NCBI GenBank assembly: GCA_020881915.1
Contig: JAJFPB010000003.1
Coordinates: forward strand, 248,001 to 312,000
Source of the DNA: Paramyrothecium sp. XJ0827
Taxonomy: Eukaryota; Ascomycota; Sordariomycetes; Hypocreales; Stachybotryaceae
DNA: 64,000 nt
Reading direction: 5' to 3'
The notes below the pieces were generated by a model. It ran no database searches and was not told the origin of the DNA. It saw nothing but the letters and a program-made list of their open reading frames with translations. The stretch's first letter is position 1. The number at the start of each line of letters is the position of its first letter. This document shows, piece after piece, positions 24,173 to 36,600 of the stretch. Both the position numbers and the translations under genes were made by a program.

Positions 24173-25628
24173 TAGTGAGGCTACTTTATCTTGGGGTTTT
24201 TGTTTTTTTAAGTCAATAATGTATGTACCATTCTATTACTCGTAGATGTATTTTTCTTGAAGGTGTTCTTACTCATCTCAACTGTAGATTGTTCTTCTCG
24301 GGAGTCTTTTCCACACGCAAGGAAACACTGCCCCGGGCATAAAACTTACTGCATTTTTTAATCCCTAGGGCCATCGCTTCCAGAAAACACCCTCCACACG
24401 CTTAAAATCAGCCTTGCGTTCGGCAATCAGACGTTTTGGTTCGGTATCGACTGCAGCTCGACCTCATGGGCTTTTCTGCTGGCTTCTTGCTCTGGTTAGG
24501 AGTCGGGATGAAGACGCGCGCGCATGCTGAAGCATTTCTACCCAGCCTCTACATCCCCTCCAGCTTCTGCCGATAGCCGTGCCCCTCCTTTCAAGTGCTT
24601 ACATAGTGGAAATGATTGCCGTCTGACCGCATTAACACCCTTGCCCAAGGAAATGCTCCTCGGCCGAGAACAAGAGTTGCGAGATTTATTCGATCCATAA
24701 TTCCTTTTCCCCATGAGACTCAGCACGAGAAATGTTTAACACTTGAACATCTGTGACCAATGAGCCAAAGTTCGCAGCCAAGTGGGAATCAGGAACCAAA
24801 CTCGCACTCGCACTCACCAAAGCTTATTACCTAGTTGGATACTGAGGACTCTTTGTCTTAGCTGTGCACTTAGTTCACATCCAAGTGCCAACCATGACCC
24901 GCCCGCCAATACGGAAGATCCGAACTGAGCCTTTCAGAGTCTAAGCGCTAAGAGTAGAGCGTGCCCTGGCACATCTCTAGTCTACGCTGCCTGGCTGGTA
25001 TCTGGGCTGGCATCTGGCTAGACCCTAAAATTGCCGGCACTGTGAATCCGATGGACCCTGTAAGGCTCTCTTTAGCCGATCCCCATCCGGATTCTCGGCA
25101 CGACACTGGCGTCTCATAGGACAGGATCCGCTAGCTACAGCACCCCCTGGCACCCTGCAAAGCCATTTTCCCTGCACAGCCACGAGATGTCGGGCTACCC
25201 GTGGCCCGATTCGGCAATCCACTTGACGGCTTATGTTAATATCTACTAGAGGCTTACACGTAGCAGGCAAGGACAGAGGAAGCTTTCCAAAGTCCTCTTT
25301 ATCTCAGAGCTAGGCTAGGCTTTGAGAAGACTAGCTCCAAAGCTCTACCTTAGCAAAGACTACTTTCAAGCGACCGGAAACCGTTATCTGTTTGGGGAAG
25401 TCCATTCGAGCCTTACGTTGACTCTTTGAGGCTGTACAGGCCCGGGTCATCAAACGTGTGCTTGAATAAGTTTAATGCGGTGCCCAGACTTCGAGCAATC
25501 CAACTGTCTGTCTGCATTAGCATCATCATCATCATCACCATACTCGAAGCGTTTTCCACGCCGCCATTTTCCTCACTTCATTTTCTCTCTCCCTTTCTGA
25601 CACAACAAGCAATAGACCCAGAACTGCC
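24173..25628. other. Spacer right of the transposon
   Basis: No supported gene. A short ATC/CATCAT microsatellite lies at about 25515-25540 in the C/T-rich leader of the membrane-protein gene that follows. Confidence 0.4.
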
Positions 25629-26680
25629 ATGCATCCGCACACTGCTTCCGCCGTTGCCCAGATCGTCTTCTATGTCCCGGCTATCCCTGTGGCGCTTTAC
25701 CTCTGCATTCGGAATTGGAAGAATGGCCCGCGCATGGCATGGTACCCTGCGGTGCCTTTTACTCTGAGTATGCTGCTCGGCCCTTGTTCATACTTGGGTG
25801 ACCAGAACCGTTTCCCCTGTCCTCCTTTGCTAATTGATGCGCATCCAGTACGACTAACAGGCGCCGTTCTGACCATTGTCGAAGAAAAGCACCCCGGCCA
25901 ACTTGGTTTGATCATTGCTACCATCATCCTACTCAACATTGGTCTAGTTCCACTCCTCATGGCGTTCCTGGGCATACTTCGTGTCGTGTAGGTAAACCCA
26001 GCCGACCCTCCCTGCGGCTGCTTGACTTTCGCTAACAGCATACCCCGTCTTGCAGCTTGGATTCGAACTATGCAAGCAGTAAGCGTGCCAAGCGATTTGC
26101 GACAATTATTCGATGGCAAATCGTTGCAGCTGTCATGCTCCTTAGCGTGAGCGGTGGCTTGTCCGGCCAGCCAGCTCGAGCCAGTACACAAAAGACACTG
26201 TCGAGGGTAGCCTACGTCCAGTTTGCCTGCGTGCTTGTGACGTTGGTGGCAGTCACTTTTGCGCTTTTCCGCAAGAGCACAATCAAGGCGGATGATAGAA
26301 TCGTGTGTCCATGCAAATACCTTTGAGATTCGAACTGGTCGGCAACTAACACGAGTGAACAGTATCTCCGATGGCTGCTTATAGGATCTCCCGCTCTATG
26401 CGTTCGCACGATTTACGGCATCATTAGTGTCTTCAAGGCAACTGGGTACAGCATCGTCACTTCAAAATGGAGCCCACTATTCGGTTCCGCCATTGCCTTT
26501 TCCCTTGTGGCGTTATTGCCAGAGTATATTATGCTCTGCATCTACTTGTTTCTCGGCTTCAATCGACTTCAAACTAGCCACACAAACTCTACGGTTGAGG
26601 ATCTTCATGACGAGCAGAGCTTGGAATCTCGCGATGGGCACCGAACCAGCGAAGCAGCGAAGCCGGTAGAGACTATATAG
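25629..26680 (+). CDS. Fungal multi-pass (about seven helix) membrane protein, DUF7702-like
   Basis: Four exons (25629-25767, 25849-25987, 26056-26302, 26363-26680) give 843 nt, 280 residues in frame. About seven hydrophobic segments are spread along the protein, for example VAQIVFYVPAIPVALYLCI at the N-terminus, IIATIILLNIGLVPLLMAFLG and SAIAFSLVALLPEYIMLCIY. A basic loop (NYASSKRAKRF) follows the third or fourth helix, and the C-terminal 45 residues are hydrophilic and acidic. The order resembles the fungal DUF7702 family, known only as integral membrane proteins. A role in sensing or transport cannot be read from the sequence. Confidence 0.82.
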
Positions 26681-27271
26681 GGGGATTTTGAGAGCCCTAA
26701 GAACGTTGACATGGGTAAACAGCCCAGGTGTTCCATACACGAGGCGCTCGGATTGGGAGTTGTCGAGTAAATGGGAGTCAAATTCAGAGGGAAGGCCTCA
26801 TAAACGTAAGCCTTGGATACCGTGAGACACTATAGATAGAGCAATCAATACAATCGTACGAAGCGCATGCATGACAAGCTTTCCTAGGATCGAACAACTA
26901 CATGATATCTGACCTTTTCAACGGTCGAGTAGGATGTGTTTTAGTCTTGATCTTAATACAGTACGGGGATGCTAGGAAGCAAGAACAGTCAAGACAGTAC
27001 ATCTATTGGTGGCCTTGAGTGCTTGTTCTGTAGGCGATTTGAATCATGCTTCTCTTGGGAACTTATCCAGCTAATTGACAACCCCTTGCCACTCTACCAC
27101 CATAATCCACAAGTTGGAGCCGGGAGGCTGTTTGGCATCTTGTAACTTGAACGGGGAGTCCGCCATGGCAAAAAGATCCTTCCAATCATCCAGCTCACGT
27201 GGTTATGCTGTTATGGTTGTACAAGAGGAAATATTAGAAAAGAGAATTCATGTCCACTGGTTGTATCTTAC
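26681..27271. other. Spacer, nothing recognised
   Basis: Only short overlapping frames. The right end would be the intron or second exon side of the O-methyltransferase fragment on the minus strand, but I see no clear continuation of that family. Confidence 0.35.
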
Positions 27272-27510
27272 CATACAAGTAAGTAGGTAGTCCCTTGGAC
27301 CCAGAACCAATCGCTGCAGCTCGATAGCATCGTCAATAATTGAACTGCGAGCACCATCAATGTCAGGTCGGTCTGGGGGAATTGGATGGCCCAGGTTTCC
27401 ATCAACGTCGAATGAAGGTGAAGGACGGGCGCTGGCCACAAGACACTCGTCTAGCTTTGCCGTATTTCGAGCAATTCGACCTGACAATCAGATATGCGAG
27501 ATAGCGACAT
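27272..27510 (-). pseudogene. N-terminal fragment of a fungal O-methyltransferase
   Basis: The frame reads RIARNTAKLDECLVASARP, then SFDVDGNLGHPIP and a stretch ending ELQRLVLGPRDYLL. This is the dimerisation-side start of fungal SAM-dependent O-methyltransferases (PF00891 group). An ATG at 27510 opens MSLSRI in a different frame; a one-base loss near 27490 would explain the shift. A GTAAGA donor follows at 27271. The downstream catalytic domain, including the SAM-binding motif, is not found. It is therefore a fragment, unless the rest lies across an unusually diverged intron. Confidence 0.55.
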
Positions 27511-30500
27511 GCTGAAAGACAATTGGGCAATGGCTGAGGATCAGTGAGTGACAACAAAGGGGACGGAGAAAATGCGAGCAACGTACTGGCGATGATCTTG
27601 ATGGCCTTTATGCATCTAAGCGGACACAGAGCTTGCGTGGTATGTGGATAGCCAACTCACTGGTTGGTAGGGACTGTGTGCTTGCGGAGTCTCACCCAAC
27701 AAGCCGACATAAGCTATTTGGGTACTTGCCGCCCGCATCCCCTTGTTGAATGTAACCCCACTGATTACGACTTCATTTACATACTCCTGTGTGCTCTCGT
27801 CTTATCTCCGCAAGGATAGCCAAGCAAAGTAAAGCCCCGAGTGATCTGAAGTATGTTGGCTACCGCATCCTGTTGGTCGCAGGGCCAACGTTCCAATGCT
27901 ATTCTGCCAGGCTGTGGCTGATTCGTAACATGTTCCACCCCATACTGCCGTCTTACGCAACTGCCTCTTCTGACACATGATATCTGGTGTTCATTTCAGC
28001 CGGTTTCTAAGGAAGCCTACAGTCGCAGACATCCAATGTAGACGTTTTACATATACTCCCAATATATTAAAGCCGATTTCACCCGCCACTAATTGTTCTC
28101 CGGATCAGACAGTCAAAGGAAGATGGGCTGATGTTGAATACCCATGTCGTTTGGAGGGCGTTTTCAGACCACAAACATGAGAGAGAGGAGACAGATGCGA
28201 GTTGGAAGACTTGGATATTGGAGTTCTTCCGTCCCAGCCTTGATAAGTTAGTATCTGCGTTGGGATTACAAAGCCCTAATTCTGTCGATCAAGTACACAG
28301 CAATAACAGCTTCATTCATGAACAATTTTCTCTTATTTAAGACCAGTCATGTAGAATAGCTAATGTTTCAGATCGGTTCTCAAAACTAGTATTCTCCATA
28401 TTAGGCTGCGGCTGAGACTGTGTGTGTGAGAGAGAGACATGACAGGAAGTCGGTCGTGGCAAAGGATAGCACATATAGATTGAATCAAGCAAAAGGGAGA
28501 TATAACTGAAACCATTGACGGCCCGAATGGCAGTAATTCAAGGTCGCAACAAGCTTTCAAAAGGATTCAAGCATCGCGGAGGACAATCAGCTACTGGAAA
28601 TGAAATGCAGGAAGCGTAGTCATCACTCAGAACCATCACAAAGACTTTCTCGAAAGCTAAGCAGAGGGTCTCTCAGCATTTTATCGCGCACGCAGTAATG
28701 GTAATCATGACTTGAAAACTTAACGAGGTCGCTGTTTGGGCGGCGGATAGAGCTGAGGTGCTCACTCGTTTTGTCGAACATAGAGGACGGACAACGGCAA
28801 GCTCGGGAGTAGGCCAGAATCCGTGGTGCAAGGCGAAGGCACGCGGGACGTTGCAAAGCAGGGCTCGATCAAGTCGCTTCGAAGCACATTCAGTACAGAC
28901 GGGGCCAACAAAATACCAACTGGGCCCCAAAAGCCAATGACCAACGGGAGTGCGAAGTAGCGTGAAGACTTCTCGTAAAGCTGGGCTAGGGAGAGCGGGT
29001 TTGAGATAACTTTCGAGAGGGCAGGGGTATAGGAAAGACTCTAAGGTGTAGGCTAGAGGAAATCATAACAAAGATTGTTTCCTGGGGCGGCCGAAGCTTC
29101 TCTTTGAGGGAGGCTGGGCCCGAGAAGGCTGGGTTGGGGGTTCCAATGTCGCTTGGTTCGGGACACTGGAACCAAACGAAGCTACGCGTTCTTTGGCAGC
29201 CATCTTTCTGTCTCCTTCAATGGCACTCCCGTATCAAGAAGAGCAACAGCGAGATACAGGCACGCCGCCTACTTGAGCTTGCCAAGAAGCGACACTCGGG
29301 GCATCCGCCGCCACTCACGGCCGCTGTATACCTAGTCATGTGAGCCTAGCTAATCGATTTGTGTTATTGTGTTGCCTCCTTCTCTGCCTCTGCGATGCTG
29401 ACGCCGCGCCATCAGGATGTCATTGTCGCATCTGCTTGTCGGCTCCACGACCAGCCTTTCCCTCCACATCGTCTCGCCGCATTGGCATGATGGCTTTCAG
29501 AGTTTGAGCGGTCGAAGCGCCTACCCTTGTCTAGGATGCACCACGCAGGGAGCCGGGCGCTATGTCGGCTCCTTGCCGCATCTGTCAATGCATCCTACGA
29601 GACTTCTTTTGGCGCTGCCTAAATATACCGACAGCCTGGCCTGCAGGTTGCGAAGCGCCCACAAACTTCACGTTTGGAAGACTGTCCTGAAGATGTGTTG
29701 GGTACCTGGAGACCTCTCTGCCGGGGCGATGCCTTTCAGCATCATTTCGCCCAACACCCTCCGAAGCTCCATTGCCGTGGTCGCGCGTCATGCTCAGGAT
29801 GCTCTCAGCATGCAAAGAAATCCCGGCTGATCGACTGACCGGCCCAGTTTGATGCGATCCAAGATCCCACGAGACACCGCCAATCCGTCCATCATCTGCC
29901 TCACGCCGTCGAGTCCGGAAGCAATAGATCCCTGCCGACAGGACAACGAGCCCGGCGAGACTGCTGCCCGCGCTTAATCAGATTGCAATTCCTCGTCTCT
30001 ATCTGCTTTCATTTTGCACAATGGTCCGATTTCCGAACTGGGATACCTCAGACCTTGAAGCAGACCCGGCTCTCGCAACTGCGCAAGACGCGTCAACGTG
30101 ATGATTGAGCACGAGAACAGTGCATCATGGTCTGATAATGGGTGTCGCCTGTGAGAGGTGAGGTACAACACCGGAATAAACTGCACCCGAATCGCCGCAC
30201 AGCGGAACCACACGACAGAGCCACAAACCAAAGCCACAAGCAAGAGTGCCAGGCCAGAGTGCCACAGGACAGCCGTCTGGAGACCTCCCTCAAGGAGCCT
30301 GGCACAGATCGCGCCTGGCCGTCCGCTCAACACGCTCAACGAAGCATTTTTGGTTCTCGAACGGACCTGTCTACCAGGCAAAGTAAGGATGCAAAGTCTA
30401 AACTTGTCCATCCCTGATACCACCGCACTGATCCACTTAGACGGTAAAGGCAAACAAGGAAAAGTAGGTGAGGAAGTTCACAATCATATTACCCACACTG

Positions 30501-30593
30501 ATACCAAGGTAGGTAGCTACGGGAGCTACTGTTGTACTGATCCATTTAACTACCGATGCCAACAAAACCTTCGGAATCACGCCCCGCGACGGA
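27511..30593. other. Three-kilobase gene-poor spacer
   Basis: The open frames here are short, overlap on both strands and match no family I know. A frame at 29417-29830 (+) is the longest isolated one but has no supporting signal such as a promoter, splice site or domain. Confidence 0.35.
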
Positions 30594-31909
30594 CTAGACG
30601 TAGCTGTCAAAAAGCTTTCGAAACATGTCGTAGTTGTGATTTGCGCGCGCACTCACGGCCACCTGGCACGCCTCTGTTTGAAGCCACTGTTCAAGTGGCA
30701 CAGGTCGACCTTGGTACGCCTCAATGGCCCAGCTGGCAAACACGCAGTGGAGTCGGCGCAAGCCCGGCTCAACAAAGGCCAGCGCGCAGTCAGCCTCGGG
30801 GTGAATGGTGACCTGCACGTACCAAATATTGTCGTGGCGGAGCTCGAGATCCAAGTCGACGAACCAATGAATCGCCTTGCGGAGGTCCATGGCTATGCTG
30901 GGGGAGTGGAGAAAGTATGGCGCACACAAGCCCGCTGGGAGCTTCAGAGCGAAGACGGCCGTGACGGGGTTGACGAAGGGCTCGCCAGTCATGCCCATGT
31001 CGTGCATCCACCTATCCCCGGCCTGTACTGCCGCCTCACGAAGGTCCGAAATGCGCCTGTCGCTCGCCTGGCGCTCTGCCAGTGAGGAAACAGGGGGCTG
31101 CGAGTGAGTAGAGGCCGGGACGGGGAGAGGGCTGCGAGGGACAGATGTGTGGTGTTGCTCCGCCTGATCAGCGACAGTGGCTCGGGTGAGAGCCTGGCCC
31201 GGGACACTGCCAGAGTTCTTGAACCTGCCAGCAGAATACTTGAAGGGCCTCTGCTCGGCTACTTCTTCGGACTTGCGTTTGCGCATGGCGTTGTCCATGG
31301 CCTCGCTGACCTCGCCGGTGTCGTTGGTCTCCGGGGTAGGGGCTCCTTGACGGGCAAGGTTGGCATCGCTCTGATTTGACTCTTCAGCCCCATGGCCACT
31401 CTGACGGGGTGGAGAGCTCATCGGGAGCTTGCTCGATGGCCCGGCGAGAGATTCCGTCTTTTCCTGTGGAGCGTTGGGATTTTCGGCTTCTCGTTCTGCG
31501 ACATAACCACTGAAGAACGGAGCCCCAGGCTCGTTCGCAACGTCGACGAATTTAGGGTACCAGGGCAGGAAGGGCCATGCCGGGGGTTGAGGATGGCCCA
31601 TATTATCGCGGACTGCCAAGTTAGATGTGAGCAAAGAGGTAAGAGAGTGGACTTACAAAACATTCGCCATGCAAAGAGATCCGTTTCGTGGCTAAAACGG
31701 CTTTGTGGTATCTTCCTGACCCCGTCCCCATAGCTCAACCGACATAATCTTAGCTTGGCTGAGCAAATAAGCTTTGCAAACTCCTTGCTGGAGAAATTTT
31801 TGAGTTCGGCGAGATACGCTCCTAGCCAAGCACGCCTCTGCTGAGGGTCAGCTGGGTCGGTGAGGTCCAGAGCAGAAGGGTAGGGGAGAGATTTCTTCCA
31901 GTCAGACAT
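30594..31909 (-). CDS. Hypothetical protein, 423 residues, two exons
   Basis: Not recognised. Exons 31909-31657 and 31612-30594 join in phase to 1272 nt. The N-terminal 85 residues carry an Arg/Lys-rich helix-like segment. The middle (about 110-250) is Pro/Ser/Gln-rich and probably disordered, with a basic patch (RKRKSEE) that could be a nuclear signal. The last 150 residues look folded and include LDLELRHDNIWYVQVTIHPE. There is no signal peptide or membrane helix. The arrangement hints at a nuclear protein, but that is speculative. It could be part of a lineage-specific repeat-associated family. Confidence 0.68.
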
Positions 31910-33637
31910 GGCGATGGATGGAAGACTGGATGATTATGAGTGTTGGTGGCGAGGCTGTTGCTGGTGCGTTGCTGGTGATGGTGTTGTTGTGGAAATTCTC
32001 TCAAGACTTTTCGAAAAGGCACATGACCTGGTAGAAGAGGCAAACGAACGGAATTATTTTCTTGCAGCCGCTTTGGCAGTTGGCTGTTGATGTTGGCAAC
32101 AGCTGGCGACTGACCACCACCACACAGACGTTACGGCACTTCAACTCCACCCGTCAAGAAACTGAGTCGCTGGATCTTTGAAGCTCTAGACCATCACAAT
32201 CTTCGCCATCATCAAAGCCCTTTCTCTTAGTGGGCAGCACAGACGAGAAAGGCCGCCCGCACAGAGGAGTCCCGCCTCCAAAGACCCAACGCGCCGAAGC
32301 CTCCGCGCAAAGAGCCCAGACCTGGAGACCGACCACGCAAGGGATCGCGATCCGTCTAGGCAAAGCCTACCTAGCCCAACCCTCAGCCAGTCAAGCGCTC
32401 GTGCCTGCCGACTCACAACAGCGGACGCCTCGCGGATCTTGTGTAGGCCGACGAGATTGCGGGCCAGCGGACGGGGATCGAGGCGTCGTGTGCCGCCTTG
32501 CTTTAGAAGCACAAGGTGGCGATCGAGCCCCTTGAACCAAGCTAGACGGTTAATGCCCACTGGAGCTCAGATCCTGGTGGGCGTGCCGTCGGTTGGGAAG
32601 CAATGGCTAACATGACAGACTGGACAGCTCGAACAACACTCCTGACAATGCGCTCGACAAGTCTTCGAATGGCCGACTCGAACAACGTTGCCGATGTCGT
32701 GTTTGACAAATCTTCTCCGCGGCGGACGCTCCATGAGTGACGATGAACGTCGGAGCTGTGTTAATTTGCACGACACTACCGACCGACGATCGAATGAATA
32801 TGCTCTGAGAAGTCTTGCAAGGAAGATCTGGTGACGACTGGTGCAAGTGCTAGTTCAGGCTGTTGCATGATAGCCGATGACCTATGGGGTTCTTGGCTTG
32901 CTGCGTGAGTGGAGGCTTGAATGCTTAGATTGAGTGGGACTGGGCCCAGTGTTTGCTGTTTGACCCAAGCCTAGATATGTGAATACATGCTCGAGAGCTT
33001 GCTGGAGCCTCGTAGCCTCATCTTGGGTCTGCTATCCCTCTGTGGCCAAGGGTTCGGGAGAGAATTCAACCTTCGTCACCTTGTGTCACTCTTTGCTGGC
33101 TTCCTCATGGGTATTGCAGCGCTGCTTGAATCGTTGTGCACCACTGTCCCAGGACGAAAGACGTCCGCCCAGCACCTCGACGCGTTTGACAACTCGGCGA
33201 CCTTCGAGTTTACTGTGTCCAAGGCATCATAGTACATGCTCGCTAGAAAACTCAGCGGTCAAAAGTACTCAATGAAGACCCTGCAGGCTTCAGCTGGACC
33301 GTGGCTCAGTTGCCCTCACAATAATAGAAGATCCTTAAATAGCGTCAGCGAGTGAACCCGAGTTTGGCTAGTAGACAAGAGACAATCGGGCGACAACATG
33401 TGGCTGCAAACCCTAGATGACCCAGAGTATTAGGAGTGCTGATAAATGAGGAATATACAAGGAGTCGAGATGGATGTGTTAGTGAAGATCAGTGTCTTGA
33501 GGTTGCAAGATGCGTGCTGTGGAGCAGAACCCACGGGATTGAGACGATGCCCATTGCAAACAATGTGAACTTGAACCTGAATATTGCGTGACTTTTGGAA
33601 ACCATCAATGAAGGACAAGTCCTTCTGAAAAGAAGTT
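31910..33637. other. Spacer, nothing firmly recognised
   Basis: A frame at 32987-33232 (+) has a hydrophobic middle, but no neighbouring signal supports it. The part 32150-32560 is open on both strands, which suggests base composition and not coding. Confidence 0.35.
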
Positions 33638-36600
33638 TCACATGACAAGAACGAGGAGCATTGCCATTGCGCCTGCAAGAACCTTCATTCCGCTCATGAC
33701 AGAACATGAACTAACGCCGCTCGTGTGACCCACTGCAGTTGATATTTTGTTCCAAGGATAAATCACTTCGCTCTGTAGTGAGGGGATAACAAGCCATGGC
33801 ATTGTAGAAGGAGGGTTGCTGCTAAAGCGGGATGTTCCCTGACTCTCCATCATCTCAGTCAGCGAAGATGATAGTGGAGCTGCGCTGTCAATGTTTCCAG
33901 AAGTGAAAGATAAAGTACTATTATCCTCGTGAAAATATGCCACTGGGGCAGGACTTGCCCGATGTGCTAGTGGAAACATCTGTCCCGGTCGTCTCATGAG
34001 AATACAGTATCGTATATGCAGCTGGGTAGACATGATTTGCCAGATCCTCGGCCATGGTGATTTTAGTGCTAGGCTTGCCGTCAGAGTATGGTATTGGCTG
34101 GATAGACTCCGGCAGAAATTGTAGACCTTCTCCATTTATGGTGTTGCAGTCCCCACAAACAACTAGAGAGGCTATTTTGGGTGCTGCATAGGCTGTTGGG
34201 ACGTTCAGACAGACACCAGGGGGACAGAATGTGATTGTTTGGAAGAGTTGGATTTCTCCCACGACTGCCTCCGGAATCCTTGTTACTGCACACTCCTCGG
34301 TCGTGATCGTCCTTGTGACCATGTGACCGTTCGCCTCGGTGTAGTGCAAGGTTGAGGTAATCAGTGTAGGGAAGAGTGGAGTTGTTTCGAAAGAGGTCGA
34401 GGTTGGTCTGCCTTTCTTGTCGACGTGAACGATCGCGTTGATGATGTCACCAAGGATCCGCCGCGAGCCAGATGAACCGGAGGGTAAAAGATAGCCAGAG
34501 CCACTGAATTTCTGGATAGATGACTCTTCGGCCAGAAACAGCTCGGCTATAATACTCGTTGGCACAGGCCTGGAGATTCGAGCCGTCTGTACTGAGGGTA
34601 CTGAGGTGCGACAGACGACTATGAAGAAAGTAGGAGTCAGCCAGATTTTGTTCGGTCTCGAAGTTGTGAAAATTAGTTTGGGGGTAGAGGATGACAGAAA
34701 TTTATTTCATCCTAATAAGCATTTGGTCTTGGACTTCAATCTGCGTTAAGGTCAAAATCTTACTTGGATCAACGGCTGTCATTTCCACAAATACACAGCC
34801 AAGGGGCCCGGCCCCGGAATACACACTCTGTAACACACCATCCAGGATACAGAAAGTTGCCGCGTGATTCGGGTTGGGAAACATGTTGTTGGTCCAATGT
34901 ACAACCACTCCATTAACAAACGAAAAAGAAGTGTCTATCGCGTTGGCCGTGATGTCTTGAGACTCGAACGCTAGCGGCTCGTAGCCAGGAGACAGAAACT
35001 TATGGGGGTTAGCAATTGCACGCAAGGTGGTGCCTTTAAGTGACAGCTTCCCGCCTGTAGTTTCAATGAAGTTTGCAGTATCTCTGCAGTTGGTCGAGGT
35101 GAAAACGTGGTTGTTTGCCCCAAGGGTAAGGTACATCGCTGATTGGCGTTTTCGTCGACCAGCCTCTGGGACTTGAGCTGATACTGCCACCTGAACAATG
35201 AATCCCTCTTGGATGAAAGACGGCTCGCTTGAAGTTTGGGATGTTGAAACTGGCAAGGAAGCTGAAGAGTCCGTGTAGGTTCGAGATGAACTGGAGCCCG
35301 ACCGGGGCAAGGATTCTTCTTCACCCAGACCGTCTGTCGTAGTAACTGTAGTTTCCGATACATTGGTTATAGTAAATGCTGTGGTTGAATCCGATGTAAA
35401 TACCACATCAGTTTCGTTTGGGAATAGCGTTGTTGATGAGACGGGTTGGGAAGATGCGGTAGTGCTGATTGATGAACTAGATATCCGACCACTAACTGCC
35501 GTCGACAAGTTTGCCCAGAGAACCGATTCACCCAGGGTCGCGGTACTTGAGATTGGCAATGCATCAAGAGCCGTCGATGAATTGGATCTCGAGCTCTTAT
35601 CAGAGATAAACGATGAATCCATTGCAACCATGGTGCCTGTTGTGGTGGATAAAGCAGTGACCGATATCGTTGTTCTTGCAGACCCTGTGAGAGTTGTCTC
35701 CAAAGATGTTGTCGCTGCGCTAAGCACTGTCGGCGAATCGGATGTAGACATCTTGTCATTTGTGGTAGCGGATGAGCCTGTCATACTTTCTGAACTCCCT
35801 GACGTTGAAAACGTTTGTGTTGTAGAGCTCAAGCCAAATGAAGAAACCGGACTGACGCTGACGGTAGCAGAAACCACCGTTACCTCTATGGAATTGCTTC
35901 TGCGAAGAGACTCTTGCTCATTCACGACAGCACCTGCTGTAAATGCATAAGTACCCACACGCAGAGGACTAGTGGCCGTGACAGCAAAATTTCCGTATCC
36001 ATCAGCAATGCCCGAACTGACCACCTTGCCGGCCGCGTCATAGATTGTTATGATCGCGCCGGCGATTGTGGTACCAGTAAATGTAGGGACGTCGTTGTCC
36101 ATAACGGTCGGAGGTGTGGAATCCGCGCCTCGAATTCCCATCAAGGTAGGCGGGGCTGGATGGACGGTGACTGTTAATGTATTACTCGGTGGAGACTCCT
36201 CGCCGTTTGCATCCACTTGAGTTGCCCTGAACGTCTGTATTCCCGCCGCTCGTGGAGGGAGCTCAAAAGGGACTGTTGCAGACCCGCCTGGGGAAAGCGT
36301 GGAGCGACGGACAACTTTCTCATCCTCGAAAACCACGATTGAATTGCCTGGTGTTGCAGTCACAGTAAAGTATATCTTTGTCCCCATATCAATTGCACCA
36401 GAGGGCCCGGCTTGACCACTCTGCAGCACCATAATAGGGGCATCTGGCACCTCCACAATGAAGAAAGTTTCTCCACCCCCATAGTTCACATTGCCAGCTA
36501 AATCCTCATCCATGATTATGAAACGGTGAGGACCAACAGACAGTGGTCCAATTTGGATGCTGTAAGAACCAGAGGAGGATGTCTCTACAGAGCCGAGTGC

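Noticed and set aside
25515..25540. CATCAT-type direct repeats as a possible CRISPR or satellite array
   Set aside because: It is a short trinucleotide microsatellite with no spacers; nothing in the window resembles a CRISPR array, and the organism is a eukaryote.
29417..29830. Possible gene of 137 codons
   Set aside because: No domain, no splice or promoter support, and the opposite strand is also open; not listed as a gene.
30158..30811. 217-codon open frame on the plus strand near the orphan gene
   Set aside because: It overlaps the 3' end of the minus-strand two-exon gene, has low-complexity basic composition and no domain.
32230..32535. GC-rich 101-codon plus-strand frame
   Set aside because: Both strands are open over the same stretch, which is expected from base composition; no family resemblance.
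35363..35950. 195-codon open frame on the plus strand inside the adhesin-like gene
   Set aside because: It is the mirror of the Ser/Thr-rich repeat region on the minus strand; its Val/Asp-rich composition is what reverse-complemented Ser/Thr codons give.
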